From positions 24,745,741 to 24,809,740 of the forward strand of contig CM041465.1 in assembly GCA_023213395.1 (NCBI GenBank): a stretch of DNA of 64,000 nucleotides. Reading direction: 5' to 3'. Every line of letters begins with the position of its first letter. Position 1 is the stretch's first letter. Below the pieces are notes generated by a model. That model worked only from the letters and a program-made list of their open reading frames with translations, did not search any database and had not been told where the DNA came from. The stretch is from Cycas panzhihuaensis. Lineage: Eukaryota; Cycadophyta. This document shows positions 12,560 to 23,794 of the stretch, in pieces. The position numbers and the translations under genes were made by a program.

Positions 12560-14800
12560 GATTGTAAGTGAACCTCCAAACAATGTCCCTTTTATTTAAA
12601 TCAAAAAACTTACCTAACATTAGTAATATGCCCATTAATCAATCTCAACAAACTTTCTCATGTCTCATATCCCTCACATCACTAACTTCATCATCACATC
12701 ATTACCTTATGCGTCTCTTATATTATCAAATAGTCACATACAATGAGTATCTAAAACACTTACTTCACCATTAAATGAATGCCTAAACCACATACATCTC
12801 ACAAAAATCATGCATACCTCACATCACCATTAAATCATAAAGACACATCACACTTCACTTAATTACCGAAAACATGACTCATGCCAGAACATTACCAATT
12901 AATGAATAAACCATACCCTTATAAATCATGTGATGATATACACCACTCGAAAAAGTTTACTTTCCTACAACTCAAGTATCTTCAATAAAACTCATCCTTC
13001 TTTGCCCATTTAGTCAATTAAAACACACCATCAAGCATGCCTTCTTTGTGCCTTCTTTTTCCCAATAATCCCGTTCTTTTATTTTTTATGCAAAGAACAC
13101 ATAGTTACCTTTCAAACTCCTCATGCAATCACCTTATATTATCCATACCTTCTCATATGAACATATGCCAAAAAATATACCATCGCTAACATGCCACCTA
13201 AAACCACATAACCAAATAATATTCATAAAAAAGGTAATCTACCACTTCATCTTACCATTTAGTCAACTAGTAATAATTCACTGCTTTGATTACTTCACCC
13301 ATCAAACTCAACCATGTATTTACATGTAATATGAGCTTCAAACCATCGCCTCTTGTCACCTATATCACTCAACTCACTCTCCTCTATAATCACAAGCTAT
13401 AGAGCCTCATATCATCTATCTCTCATGCAAAATGCATATGAGAGATTGTGCAATTGCTAATTCAATGCCAATACTTACTTTGCCACTAATAAACCACCTG
13501 AAAACCCATCACCATACTTGATCCAAGATGCTTAAGGCTATTAATTAATATAATAACAAGGAAATAGCTCCTTAATATCAAAAAGGTGTTTTAATAATAA
13601 ATCAAAATACCTTGAGATATTAAGGTAAAATAGGCAATTGATATATTACACCAAAAAAATGACATTGTAAAATCAAAATGACTCCAAATATATCAAAATA
13701 ACATTCATATACCATGTACCTGATTTCAAATATATAATAAAGAGCAGAAGTGAAATATTAATATAAGGGTGAAAGTATCAAAATGCCATTCAACATGTGA
13801 ACTGAATAATGTGAAACAATGGTACAACATAATATATATAGTTGGTGTCCTTAATCAAATATCAATAGTTGGATAATATATATAACCAAAGGATTAAATA
13901 TATATAGTTTCCACTAAATATTCTTCATTCAAGTGAACTTTAGTGTACGACATATTATGACACACATAAACATAGGTGATGACAATGGAAATAATGTTAA
14001 CATGACTGCAAATTCAAGTAAAACATGTAGAGATCAATTGACAACTTATCAATTCCAACTATCACATAGAGATCATAGATACAAGCGATTGAATATTAGT
14101 GTCCAACAACATGCGAGTTAGGGAAAAATATATCATAGAGATAATATCATCACTACATAGTGTAGGTGCCAGTGAGCATATATACATCATGTAGATTCAA
14201 TAGTTGATTAAAATCCATGGGCGATCAAAATATTAATTCAGTTGAATATATCAAATGACAAATAGAGAATAAGGGGCAATGCAAATATGTATCAGTCGAT
14301 GAACAAAAATACATCACACGAAATAGAGGCGACATAGTAATACAACAAAAATAGGTGAATTCATTTATACATATATGTAGGACTTATATATTTATCAAAT
14401 ATGATGGGCAGATGGTGATTAAATATATTGGTATGTATAATTAGAGGGATAATGTAAATCACACAGATGGGTGATCACAAAAATGTGATTTATTATCACT
14501 CAAAATGGGTGGCTAGACATATATTATTTAAACCCTAAATTTATCAACTAGGTGTTAATATATTATATAACTATAAGCATACCTTTATATTTATTGCCAT
14601 ATTAATGATATACAGGTCTGCAATTAGCTCTGTTAGGGTTCTGCACTCTCCCACTAGAAATAGAGGGTTCCCAAATATCTGAAGGGCATATAAATTTAGT
14701 GGCATCGTCAAACAGAAATGAGCATCAACAACTCTATGGAGCTACCTCCTTACACACCAATAGAATTAGGGTTTTACCAACCAACACCTCGCTCAACCTC
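12560..14800. other. Interior of NA-1 without recognisable genes
   Basis: AT-rich sequence with short unrelated open frames and no coding similarity. The plus strand is C-rich and G-poor at 12570-13450, consistent with a low-complexity non-coding spacer. Confidence 0.5.
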
Positions 14801-14812
14801 GCTCCAATATCA
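14801..14812 (-). other. Primer binding site of NA-1
   Basis: TGATATTGGAGC on the minus strand, directly next to the 5' LTR. It matches the initiator-Met site TGGTATCAGAGC at 9 of 12 positions. Confidence 0.6.
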
Positions 14813-15045
14813 TGTTAAAACTCAAACCTGCAATAAGATAATATTTGCAAATAGAACAGAAACCCCTCTAAGATCGAATGGTACCCTTAAGGTACCTCAA
14901 TTTGTATTAACATCATTTAAAACATCCTTACAATAGATGATCATATGATATACTATATGTATATTTATAATATATGACATGATAGTGAGAGTGGGACCCA
15001 GTTGCATATGGGAAAAAATAAATGTGCATTACTAATATTCCAACA
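14813..15045 (-). repeat. 5' LTR of NA-1 (233 bp)
   Basis: Partner of 11299-11531, same length, about 88% identical by hand count. Confidence 0.85.
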
Positions 15046-15932
15046 TCATATAAAGAGAAGAAAGATGTAACCATTAAGACATAGTCACATCTCATAGATA
15101 TTATAGATCTAAGAAAGATGCTTGAAGAAAGTTGTCATAAACATTGTAGATCTAAGACGTCATACCCTAATTATGTAGATGAAAATTATCTCTCTTCTTG
15201 GAGTTGAGTAGATCATTCAACATAAAACAAAGATGAATTAATCCACTGTACTCCATAAATGCAAGAGAAAATTTAATCGAGAAAATTTGATTAATGCTAA
15301 AAAATCAATGCCTTACAGATATAATTCCCCAAAAAATAATTCAATTAAAACCCTAAGTCCTATTGATAAATATTTGATATAGGTTACATGTTTTTTTTTT
15401 TTCATTAAGGTATATGTGAAAACTTTATAAAATTTGGTATAATCTTTTTGCATTTGTAAAAGGTTATAAATTTGGCTTATTTTTATTTCGAGTCTATATC
15501 CCCCTTTGCCCCTAGTTCTTAGTCCTATCGTCCCCTAATGTGACCATCCCTTTTGACGCAAAAGGGGCTTAACCTCTTAATTTTCAGCCCCCACTATTTT
15601 ATAAAGGGTAACCTATATATTTTTTGCCATAACTTCATTATTTAGAGTAAGAATTTAGAACCAAAAATTACATTGGATTCCTAACTCAGACACCTTTAAT
15701 TTGACTGGTCACTTGAGTATTTTTTAAGCTATTTTGATGGGTAAAATTTTGATCAAATTTAAGGGAACTTACTACAACCTAGGTAAGTGTAGGTATGTAA
15801 TTTAATTTATCAAATTTATTTATAATTTTTTTATATTTTTAATTTAATTTAATATGTTCTTAATCATTTATTAAAATTATAAATTAATAACATCATTTTA
15901 TCCTTCCTTTTCTAATAAATTCATTTAAATTT
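15046..15932. other. Gene-less spacer between two LTR elements
   Basis: AT-rich, with a G/C-richer patch at 15490-15600. I see no coding similarity. The last five bases before the next element (AAATT, 15927-15931) are a candidate target duplication. Confidence 0.5.
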
Positions 15933-16233
15933 TGTGGGTATAAAAATGGAGATAGAGTATATTATGTGCAATGATGTTTCAATCCATATTCAAAATCATT
16001 TTAATCGAAGTAATAATTTTACATTAGAAGATGGTGTTAAAGAACACTGGGGGTTTTGAGCCCTATAAATTTATATTTGGGAGGTCGATGGGAATTTGTC
16101 TAAACCTCAATTCAAAATATAACAAAATATTAAGCAATTTAAAATATAATAATCTTACCTTATACTTACTATTGCATAATGATGGCTAATGTAGTCCTAA
16201 TGCAAAGTTAGGTAATGGACATTATACCCAACA
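15933..16233 (-). repeat. 3' LTR of NA-2
   Basis: Aligns with 19707-20006 over its full length. It ends ACCCAACA (plus strand) next to the polypurine tract. Confidence 0.8.
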
Positions 16234-16242
16234 TTCTCCCTT
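16234..16242 (-). other. Polypurine tract of NA-2
   Basis: AAGGGAGAA on the minus strand, directly before the 3' LTR. Confidence 0.7.
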
Positions 16243-16351
16243 ATAATGTTCATTATATACAACTTAAGCTTTTCTTTGAATTTATGAAACTTGAACTTAA
16301 AAAAACTTTAAGAGAGAGATTGAATGCTTGTTCTCTTACTTTATCACCATC

Positions 16352-16950
16352 CTATATTATTGTCCTTGCAATGTAGTCCTCTTTAACAATGTATGTCTCA
16401 AGTGATTTCCAAGCTTGTCTTAGTAGGATGAGGTTGACTTGATTTGAATAAATAGGTGTAGCTATACTAAGATCTGTGTCTTCTTCAACTTTTACCTTAT
16501 TATAGTTAATTTGGTCAAAGGTATACACAACATCATCAAATGCAATAATATGATCATTAATTTTGTTGGAGTCATCAATATTAGCCAATACATCGTTGTT
16601 AGCCTACTCTAACACATGTCCTATATGTAAAACATGATCAATACAATTAATTTCATCTTGTTCTATAGTGTCTCCCTCGTAAACTAATTCCAAGGTGTCC
16701 CATATAATCTTAGACATGGTTATTTCACTTATACTAAAGAATATAGTGTCATCTAATGCACAAAAAATTAAGGCTAAAGCCTCATTATCTTTTCTTATAT
16801 TTTCTTTAAAATTTAGTGCATCTTCTAAGTAACCATCCTTTACAAACTTCAAAAGATCATTTGCAATAAAATATGATTTCATTACTTTACTCCAAAGTTA
16901 AAAATCAATTCTATTGAATATGGCAAAACTTATGTCACCAATATTCATTG
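16352..16950 (-). pseudogene. gag-like remnant of NA-2
   Basis: From about 16950 the minus strand reads FNRIDF*LWSKVMKSYFIA, matching the copia gag N-terminus (F.G.NY..W...M). One stop stands before the Leu-Trp. The frame is then open for 92 codons with ALDDTIFFSIS and IWDTLE, typical of the UBN2/copia gag core, and a second open part follows to 16352. Protease and later domains are absent. Confidence 0.6.
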
Positions 16951-19689
16951 CAATTATAAAAGACTTTAATACATAATTTAGAAAGTATGGTCTTAATGAA
17001 TAAATAAGAATCCTTTTAACCTCAAATAACTTGAAAAATGTAATAAAACTTCTGTTCAAGTGAAATTTTAAATGGATACTAATAAGATTCCTTCTTAACA
17101 AATAAGGTAACTTGGCGATGAAATGAAATATATATATATCTTTTGAATGAAATCAATGTGAAATGAGTGCACCCCTTTGAAATGAAGTAAATACAAATCA
17201 ATATTTTTTTGAAATGGTACAATATAAACCTTAGGATCATAAACAACTTGAAATATAATAATCTCTTTTAAATCAACTTTCAAATCAATGAGATTTCTTC
17301 TTAATACATAAAAGAAAGCAATCTTGAAATGTGTTCCTTTTTGAAACAAATATAAAGACTAAATAATCCCCTTTTAAATAAAATCAATGAATCCACCTTT
17401 TGAATAAAGTGTATAAATGAAATAACAAAGCTTTCAATATAACTCAAATAAGCTCTAAAAGGAAATAAAATACTTTTGAATGTTCTTATGTAAAGGATGT
17501 AATCTAAATACACCTTTAAATACAATAAAAATAACCTTGATTGAGGTTTTAAAGATAAACTTTAATAAAAAGCTAAAAAAGAGAAAAATGAGCCTACTAT
17601 TTGTTTCACTATATAGATGAATAAGCTAAGAATAAACGATCAATAAATATGGTTTTGTATGAGCCCTTTTCAATCTATAGAAAAAATGAAAAATATGCTT
17701 TGAACATGACCTTGAAATATGCTCTTTTATTTGACATTAAATGCACTTTAAAGAAATACTTTAAAGAGGCAAGATGACCTTAAAATAAGTAAAAATATGC
17801 TTTATATGATCTTTAAACTAAAGCATATGAGGTAAGAAATAAAGTAGTAGCTTTAAAATAAAGGTATCAAGAGTTAGAGAACATTGGTTTGAAGAATTTA
17901 CTTCCAAAGTCTCCTACTTTAGGAGGCTAAAATATAACTAAAAAGCTATAAAATTCAATTACAAGCTTATAGAAATAAATAAAAATAGTAAAAAATAGAT
18001 TAACATCTTAATAATATGTAAGTGTGATAAGGTATAATGAAAACATAACTTAAAATAGTTGAAAACATGTCAAACTAGGGTAAATCAAAATGCCTAATTT
18101 CACTAGCCTCAAAACCCTACAAATTAGCTTCAAATCTTAGTAAAAATCACTTTAGTATATAGATCTTCAAAATATCTTTCTAATAGATCTAGTTGTTTAA
18201 AAAATAGACTCCTAGATCAAAAGTTGTAGCAAAAACATTAAAAGGACCTCTTTAAGGTAATAGAACTAAGTAGGAGGGTTAAACCCCTTAGGCAAATTAA
18301 CCCTTGGTCACTTGAGTGCTAATACGACCACCTAAGGGGGGCTATGGACTTGAAAACTTATCAAAAATTTTAAATTTTTTAAAATATTAAATTGTAAAAT
18401 TTAGCTAAATGGGTTTATAGATATACCCCCTATTTAAAAACCAAGGTCATATGAGGCAAAAAATGACCATCCTTTGGAGCTAGAAGGGGGGCTATAGATT
18501 TGGAATTTTATAGAATATAATTAAACTTTTATAAAACTAAAATTAGAAAAAATAGCTAATATTGATTTAGAATTTGAGCCTCTTAATACAAAAAATAAGG
18601 TTATATGGAGGCTCCAATATGACCACAAGCTGAATGGGGGGATGTTAAAGCCTAAACTACATGCTTAGACTAAAAAAATTATTAAATTTAATTTAATTTA
18701 AAAATGCTTTAGAAAAACTAAAATAAATAAATCTATCAAAATTAATTATCAATTGATAGACAATAGTACAATGGAGAAAAAATGATATTTAAGCACAATA
18801 AAAAATCGATAAAAGTAGATCGAAACAATTTCTTGAGGGGGTGCCATAATTATACCATCAAATATATAATTTTTCTCAAAAAATTATTGAATAACGAGCA
18901 TGAAAGGAGCATGCATAGAGGAGCTACATAATGGTGTACTTATAAATCAAATTAAAACTATTTATGAAGCCACTTTTACATATAGGAGCCTGGATCCAAG
19001 TTGTGTGTGTTGATTGCTTGTGCATTAATGGGATCCATTTCTTAGAGGAGCATAAGTACAAAAAACATATAGTTAGGTGATGGAGACATGTAAGCATGCA
19101 TGAAACAAGTATGAAGATATATGTAAAGTAGAATGCTAGGTGGCCACATAGTGTAAGGCGAATGGAAGACCCATGTAGGAGATGGAGAGTTGAGTAGATT
19201 CCATGCGAAAGGCAAGCGGGGGCCAGTTGAGACATCACCACATAGTAGAGATAGCAACACAAATGGAATGAATGGAGAATTATACAAGCCACATAGTCTT
19301 CGCCATGAAGATGAACGAGATCATCACATAGAAAGAACCTCTATCTCTAATCAGTCAAGATACTAGAGATAATCTATACTAAATGCTACCAATGAGTGTA
19401 ATGATGCTATTGAGATCAAGGCTAAAGTCTTATGCTAAGAATTTAGCTTCAACAATATATGATGCCCCTCTTACTACTGATTGGAAAGATGCCATGGAAG
19501 ATTCTCCGTGTAGGTACTCAAATGAAGATGAATGCTCTATTATTCAACTATGTATTAAACGTTGTATAGAGTACATTGCTCTTTAGTTTTCTCTATGTAT
19601 ATGTATATGATGAATGCACTTTTGAACATGCTACATGAAAGATGTATGAGTAATTTTTCTTAATCATAATCATAGAACAATGCAACCTT
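16951..19689. other. Interior of NA-2 without recognisable genes; contains a repeat of about 150 bp
   Basis: No coding similarity. Three degenerate units at 18305-18660 share AGGTCATATGAGG-, TGACCA- and GGGGGGCTATAG-type blocks, with the TGACCA-type word at 18326, 18465 and 18621 (spacing 139 and 156). A 122-codon minus-strand frame at 18924-19292 is Cys/His/Leu-rich without known similarity. Confidence 0.5.
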
Positions 19690-19704
19690 GGTTCTCTGAT
19701 ACTA
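19690..19704 (-). other. Primer binding site of NA-2
   Basis: TAGTATCAGAGAACC on the minus strand. It matches the initiator-Met site TGGTATCAGAGC closely. Confidence 0.7.
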
Positions 19705-19706
19705 AA

Positions 19707-20006
19707 TATAGGTTTGAAAATGGAGATAGAGCGAAGAAGGCATAACAATGTTTCAATCCATATTCGGAATCATTTTTCTTAAAGTAAAAAATTTATATTA
19801 GAAGGCAATGTTAAAGAACACAGAGGGTTTTGAGCCCCATAAATTTATATTCAGAGGTGAGCAGGATCCCACCTCAACCTCAATTCAAAATATAATAAAA
19901 CATTAAGCAACTTAAAATATAATAATCTTACCTTATACTTACCATTGCACAATGATAGTTGATGTAGTCCCAATGCAAACTTATGTAATGAACATTATAT
20001 TTAACA
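19707..20006 (-). repeat. 5' LTR of NA-2
   Basis: Partner of 15933-16233. The termini have decayed (TATAGG for TGTGGG on the plus strand). Confidence 0.8.
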
Positions 20007-20011
20007 AAATT

Positions 20012-20429
20012 AGTAGTATTTAATCATTATTTTAATGTTATTTATTGTAAATAAACTTATAATTTGTATAATTTTATTTTATGTTTGATTTAGTCTATAA
20101 TATATATACATGCAAACATATTTTTTAAATAATATATTCTATTAAAAGTGTTTAAAAGGGTTAACCTCCCTATTTTTTTTATAAATTACATAATTTATTT
20201 GTAAAAATATTAATACATCTTTATTTTTATTAGATTAATGTTGTTATACTTTAATTTAAAAATATAATTATTGTGATTATATCAATACTTATGTTTGTGG
20301 CTTACCTATTTTAATTTAGAAGTTTATTTTTTACATGTACCTTATCTTCTCTTTTAATTTTTCCATCATTAAAGAGGCTCTCCTTATCACAGGTTATCTT
20401 TCCCTAAATGGCTATTATTCTTGGGACAA
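20012..20429. other. Gene-less AT-rich stretch
   Basis: I see no gene, repeat or clear element boundary here. It may include the unrecognised 5' end of Copia-D. Confidence 0.4.
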
Positions 20430-20960
20430 CCTACTTTATTTAAATTGTACTTTTAAATGACATAAATTATGCTGGCTAGAAAGTTAAGGTATCTGATTAA
20501 TATAAACAACAAAATCTTTAGTAGTATGTAACTGAAGAGTTTATAAAACCTAAATATACAAAATTAGATGCTTATATAGTCTATCTAATGAATTGATATA
20601 GAGCCCTAGGCACCATCTTAACCTCTCTCTCACTAAACATATGTAGGTAGTTTAATGATACAGATGAACTTACCACTGTTTGGTCTAAACTAAAGTAAAA
20701 GTACAATAAGGTAGATATAACTCAAGTCACCATCCTTGAATAAAAAATGTATGATTTAAAATATAAAGACTTTTCCAGAGCTCAAGAAGGTGATAAAATC
20801 ACCAGTTAAGGAAGGTGATAAAATCATTACCATAACTCATGCAAAAGATGATGATACACTCGTTAGTCTTGCCATTAATAAACTTCCAAAATCTTTTAAT
20901 CAATATAAAACTATTAGATAATAATGTGGGTTCCCCTCCCTATTTCATTTAATTAACCAA
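20430..20960 (+). pseudogene. gag of Copia-D, first part (interrupted by Tat-1)
   Basis: In mixed frames the stretch reads like copia gag: ELTTVWSKLK near 20670, QVTILE*KMYDLKY near 20730-20765, LAINKLPKSFNQYKTI near 20870-20920, then GFPSLFHLIN up to the insertion. The gag continues at 37511 (NKLVEYYTMLIQIEK) after the 16.5-kb Tat-1 insertion. Stops are TAA/TAG at positions where Gln is expected. Confidence 0.65.
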
Positions 20961-23527
20961 TGTTTCCCGGCTTCCGGGAATGGATACGGAATCACCGACT
21001 CAGGTAAGTGCAGGTACGTCTCTCGCATTATTATTGCTTTCTTTTGTTGGATGTTTGCTTGCGTATCTGCATGTGTGTGGTTTTGTGGGTGACCTTGTGG
21101 TCATCCACACTTATTTTAGCCTATGACGACTATAGCAGGGGCACACTCCTAGTGAGTGTGGCACCCTGGTGACCACATTACTTCCCGCATCTGCCCTCCT
21201 CGCTCCAGGATCCACTAGGCTTGTGCCACCTTCCGCCTGTGTGATGACTCATCATCGTCTGGTCAACTTGCCACCCCATTTGAGCCCTATTTTTGCTCCC
21301 GTAGACTCGTTTACTGGCTTGTTTACCCCCGGGTAGGTGTTCTAGCCTCCTATTGGTCCTTCTGGTTATACTGACTGGGGTAGGTGGGCCCCATTTTGGC
21401 CCAGTGCGTCTGGTCGAATTTCTGCGATCTGTTGGAATATCTGTGATACCACGAAATTCGTGATCTGTTGTCTTAGATTATTTTTAAAAATCCGCCATGG
21501 CAATTTCGCATTTATTGAGCGCCACGTGGCTCGCACCTGTAGTTCTCTCTCGGTGGCGCCTGTCGCTCGCTTTAGGGTTTTGCTTGAGTACTTAAACCAT
21601 TTTTGACTCATTTTTGAGATCTTTTTTTGCTCACTTTTGGAATTGCTCTCTAAGGAAAGCTTGACCTCACCTTACCTGCTCTGCTGCATCTGCCTGGACT
21701 GCACCCTTCCTCTGACACCCGACTCTCCTATGGCATGGCTAAGACATTCTCCCAGCCCCTCAAACGCCTTGGAAAGGGCTCCTTTGAAGTGGTTTCCAGC
21801 TGGTCTTCACCCAGGCAGTCCATAAGTGCCCCAAGTGCAGGTGTTTCCCATCACATCTCTGTAGCAGGGTCTCAAACCTGTCCTACTTCAGATCTGGGCT
21901 GATTTCTCAGCCCCTCTTCACTGCTCCTTAGCTGAGGCAAACCCCTTGCCTCCCCTTTTCAGGTATCCCTTATTTTTTTATTGGTTTCTCTTGTGATATT
22001 TATGCTTAAGCTTATTGGTTCTTGCTTGTTTCTTGAGAGTCAGTTTCCCGTCCTTTTGGTGGGTTATTCTACCACTCTTTTATGCTTCTTACCTGAGTTT
22101 GCTGTCCAAGGCAGCAGCGTTAAGGGATAGCATAGGTTTTGGGAGAGGAGCCGGGTGGATTCCGTACCACCTTCCATGCTCCCTAAGCGGCTCTAAGCCC
22201 TCCAAAGCCTCCCTTACGCTCCATGCTGCCCTTGGCTTGCAAACAAGGGTTTGTAGGCCCTCTTTTGGCCGCCCAAACCGACTGCATCACAAGTTCAAGA
22301 CCGATTTGGGGCCTTTGGTCCAGGATTAGGTAACATTCATAAGTCCCAACCACTAGTTCTTGTTCTGCTTTCTCCCCGGTTCCCCGGTTTGCTCCACATA
22401 GCATCCCGGTTCGCCGTGGGTTCTCTTGGGTCTCCCTTTGCCCCTTTGCTGCCATTTTCTAGCCCTTGCTCTTGGCCTTGTCCTCGCGGCCTTGTGGCTC
22501 TTGAGGGGAGGTTAGGGCATCATTTGCGGGAGGTAGGCCACTCCGAGGCTTACCCAATCATCCACTTTCGCCTTGGTCAATCTCTTTTGGTACTTTCATT
22601 GTTGGACTAGCACTAACGCATGTGTATTCAGATTCTCATTTATGCTATTTAGGCATATATTGTTAGGGTTTTGTGTTGCATGCTAGTGTTCTTCCTTCGG
22701 GAAGGGAGAGACCACTATTGCTTGCAGGTATTTGGGAAGCGCGGAGAGCATCGCCCATTGGCCTCGTTACCGGTAAGCACCTTTGTATGCATTGTATTTT
22801 TATGTTGTTCCATTCTTTAGTTGGCGTTTCCTTTCTTTCTTGGTATCGCATTTGATTTTCCGGGGAAGGTAAGGAAGCCCCCCTCTTTCGCCCGCTGCAA
22901 CATCTCGCATCCAACAAGTCGTGCAGAGTGGTTTGGTGCTCCTCGAGAAGGCTTCCGTCGCGCATGCCTTCGGCCCAGGTGCACGTCCCGCTCCCTTTTG
23001 CTACCTCTTCTTCCCTTTTATTTCTTTCTTAGTAACTAGCACATTGAAAGATAAAAGGGAGAATTTGGTTTGATGTTTGTTTGCGTTTCATTTATCTTGT
23101 TGTATGTACCTTTGTCATTTATAGGAAAGATTGTAAGATTCCTCTTTCCCTTACGTTTCCCTCTCTCTCCTTAACCACACAAGCCCTTTGCCTCCCGCAT
23201 CGCTTGTGTACCTGGTTAGATTGTGTAGGCATACCCTTGGCTCATCTCCATTAGGTCCTCTCTTCCCCCCTTCTGGCCACCCAAGGGTGGGAGAGTCCTG
23301 TCTCTAGGTCAACCTGGGTTTGCCTTAGACATCTTCACCCCTTGCTCGGGGCGGTGAAGGACCACCTAATAGTAGCCATACTCCATTGCAGATCCTAAAC
23401 TCGCGCTCTGGCGCACGGGGCACTCTGTGTGATAGTTACTCACCTTTTAGGTCTCACCTCCAATATTTTCATTACCCACTCACTCCATACCTACTAGCCA
23501 GGTAGATATCCCGTAGATGCGCGTCCA
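20961..23527 (+). repeat. 5' LTR of Tat-1 (2,567 bp)
   Basis: Starts TGTTTCCCGG and ends GCGTCCA. Its partner is 34924-37505, and a third copy is in Tat-3. It contains a CAG|GTAAGT site at 21003/21004, a G-box (21523-21528), a telo-box (21571-21581) and TACTTAAA close behind, which may be the core promoter. Short open frames in it have no known similarity. Confidence 0.93.
21523..21600 (+). promoter_or_regulatory. Putative LTR promoter: G-box, telo-box, TATA-like
   Basis: CACGTG, then TTTAGGGTTTT, then GAGTACTTAAACC, all conserved in the three Tat-1/Tat-3 LTRs. The 3' LTR carries a doubled G-box (35484-35489 and 35496-35501). Promoter function is inferred from motif type and conservation only. 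Confidence 0.5.
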
Positions 23528-23528
23528 C

Positions 23529-23546
23529 TAGCGACCATACTGGGGA
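23529..23546 (+). other. Primer binding site of Tat-1
   Basis: TAGCGACCATACTGGGGA, one base after the LTR end. The Tat-3 copy begins TGG, so the second base has changed here. It resembles the tRNA-Arg-type site of Tat/Ogre elements. Confidence 0.7.
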
Positions 23547-23794
23547 CTGCCAGTAAGGGAGCTAGTTCTCGCTCTCTTCCGTTGGTTTTGCTACCTTTTT
23601 GTGGTCCTTCCTATACCTATTTCGACCTCTACGTTGGGCAGCCCCCAACGCGTGTGTTCTACCGTCCCCTCTCTTTCTCTAACATTGTAGGTTGATCTTG
23701 CATGCGATGCTTTTCCCGTCGTTTGTGCGGTCTACCTCCCTTGTTAGAAGATCCTGAGCACCACCCTCTTCCTTCGTCAGATTTCGATCTGGCT

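Larger units (their letters stand above)
11299..15045 (-). mobile_element. Non-autonomous LTR retrotransposon NA-1 (3,747 bp)
   Basis: Two direct repeats of exactly 233 bp bound it, each with TGTT...AACA termini. On the minus strand the right LTR is followed directly by TGATATTGGAGC (initiator-Met-like primer site). The left LTR is preceded by AAGGGGAAG (polypurine tract). The 3.3-kb interior holds only a gag-like fragment at its 3' side and no protease, RT, RNase H or integrase. The flanks TAGAT (left) and TCATA (right) do not form an obvious target duplication. Confidence 0.8.
15933..20006 (-). mobile_element. Non-autonomous LTR retrotransposon NA-2 (about 4.07 kb)
   Basis: Direct repeats of 301 and 300 bp lie at its ends. 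On the minus strand the right LTR is followed by TAGTATCAGAGAACC (19704-19690, initiator-Met-like primer site). The left LTR is preceded by AAGGGAGAA (16242-16234, polypurine tract). AAATT occurs at 15927-15931 and 20007-20011, a likely target duplication one base off the left LTR edge as drawn. The interior has a gag-like remnant only, plus degenerate repeats at 18305-18660. Orientation and layout mirror NA-1. Confidence 0.8.

Noticed and set aside
18924-19292. 122-codon Cys/His/Leu-rich minus-strand frame in NA-2
   Set aside because: No recognised domain, low complexity, and no homologous copy in the window. It may be chance.
22015-22965. Open frames of about 90-104 codons on both strands in the Tat LTRs
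   Set aside because: They recur in each LTR copy only because the LTR is repeated. The frames are not kept between copies and no domain is seen.
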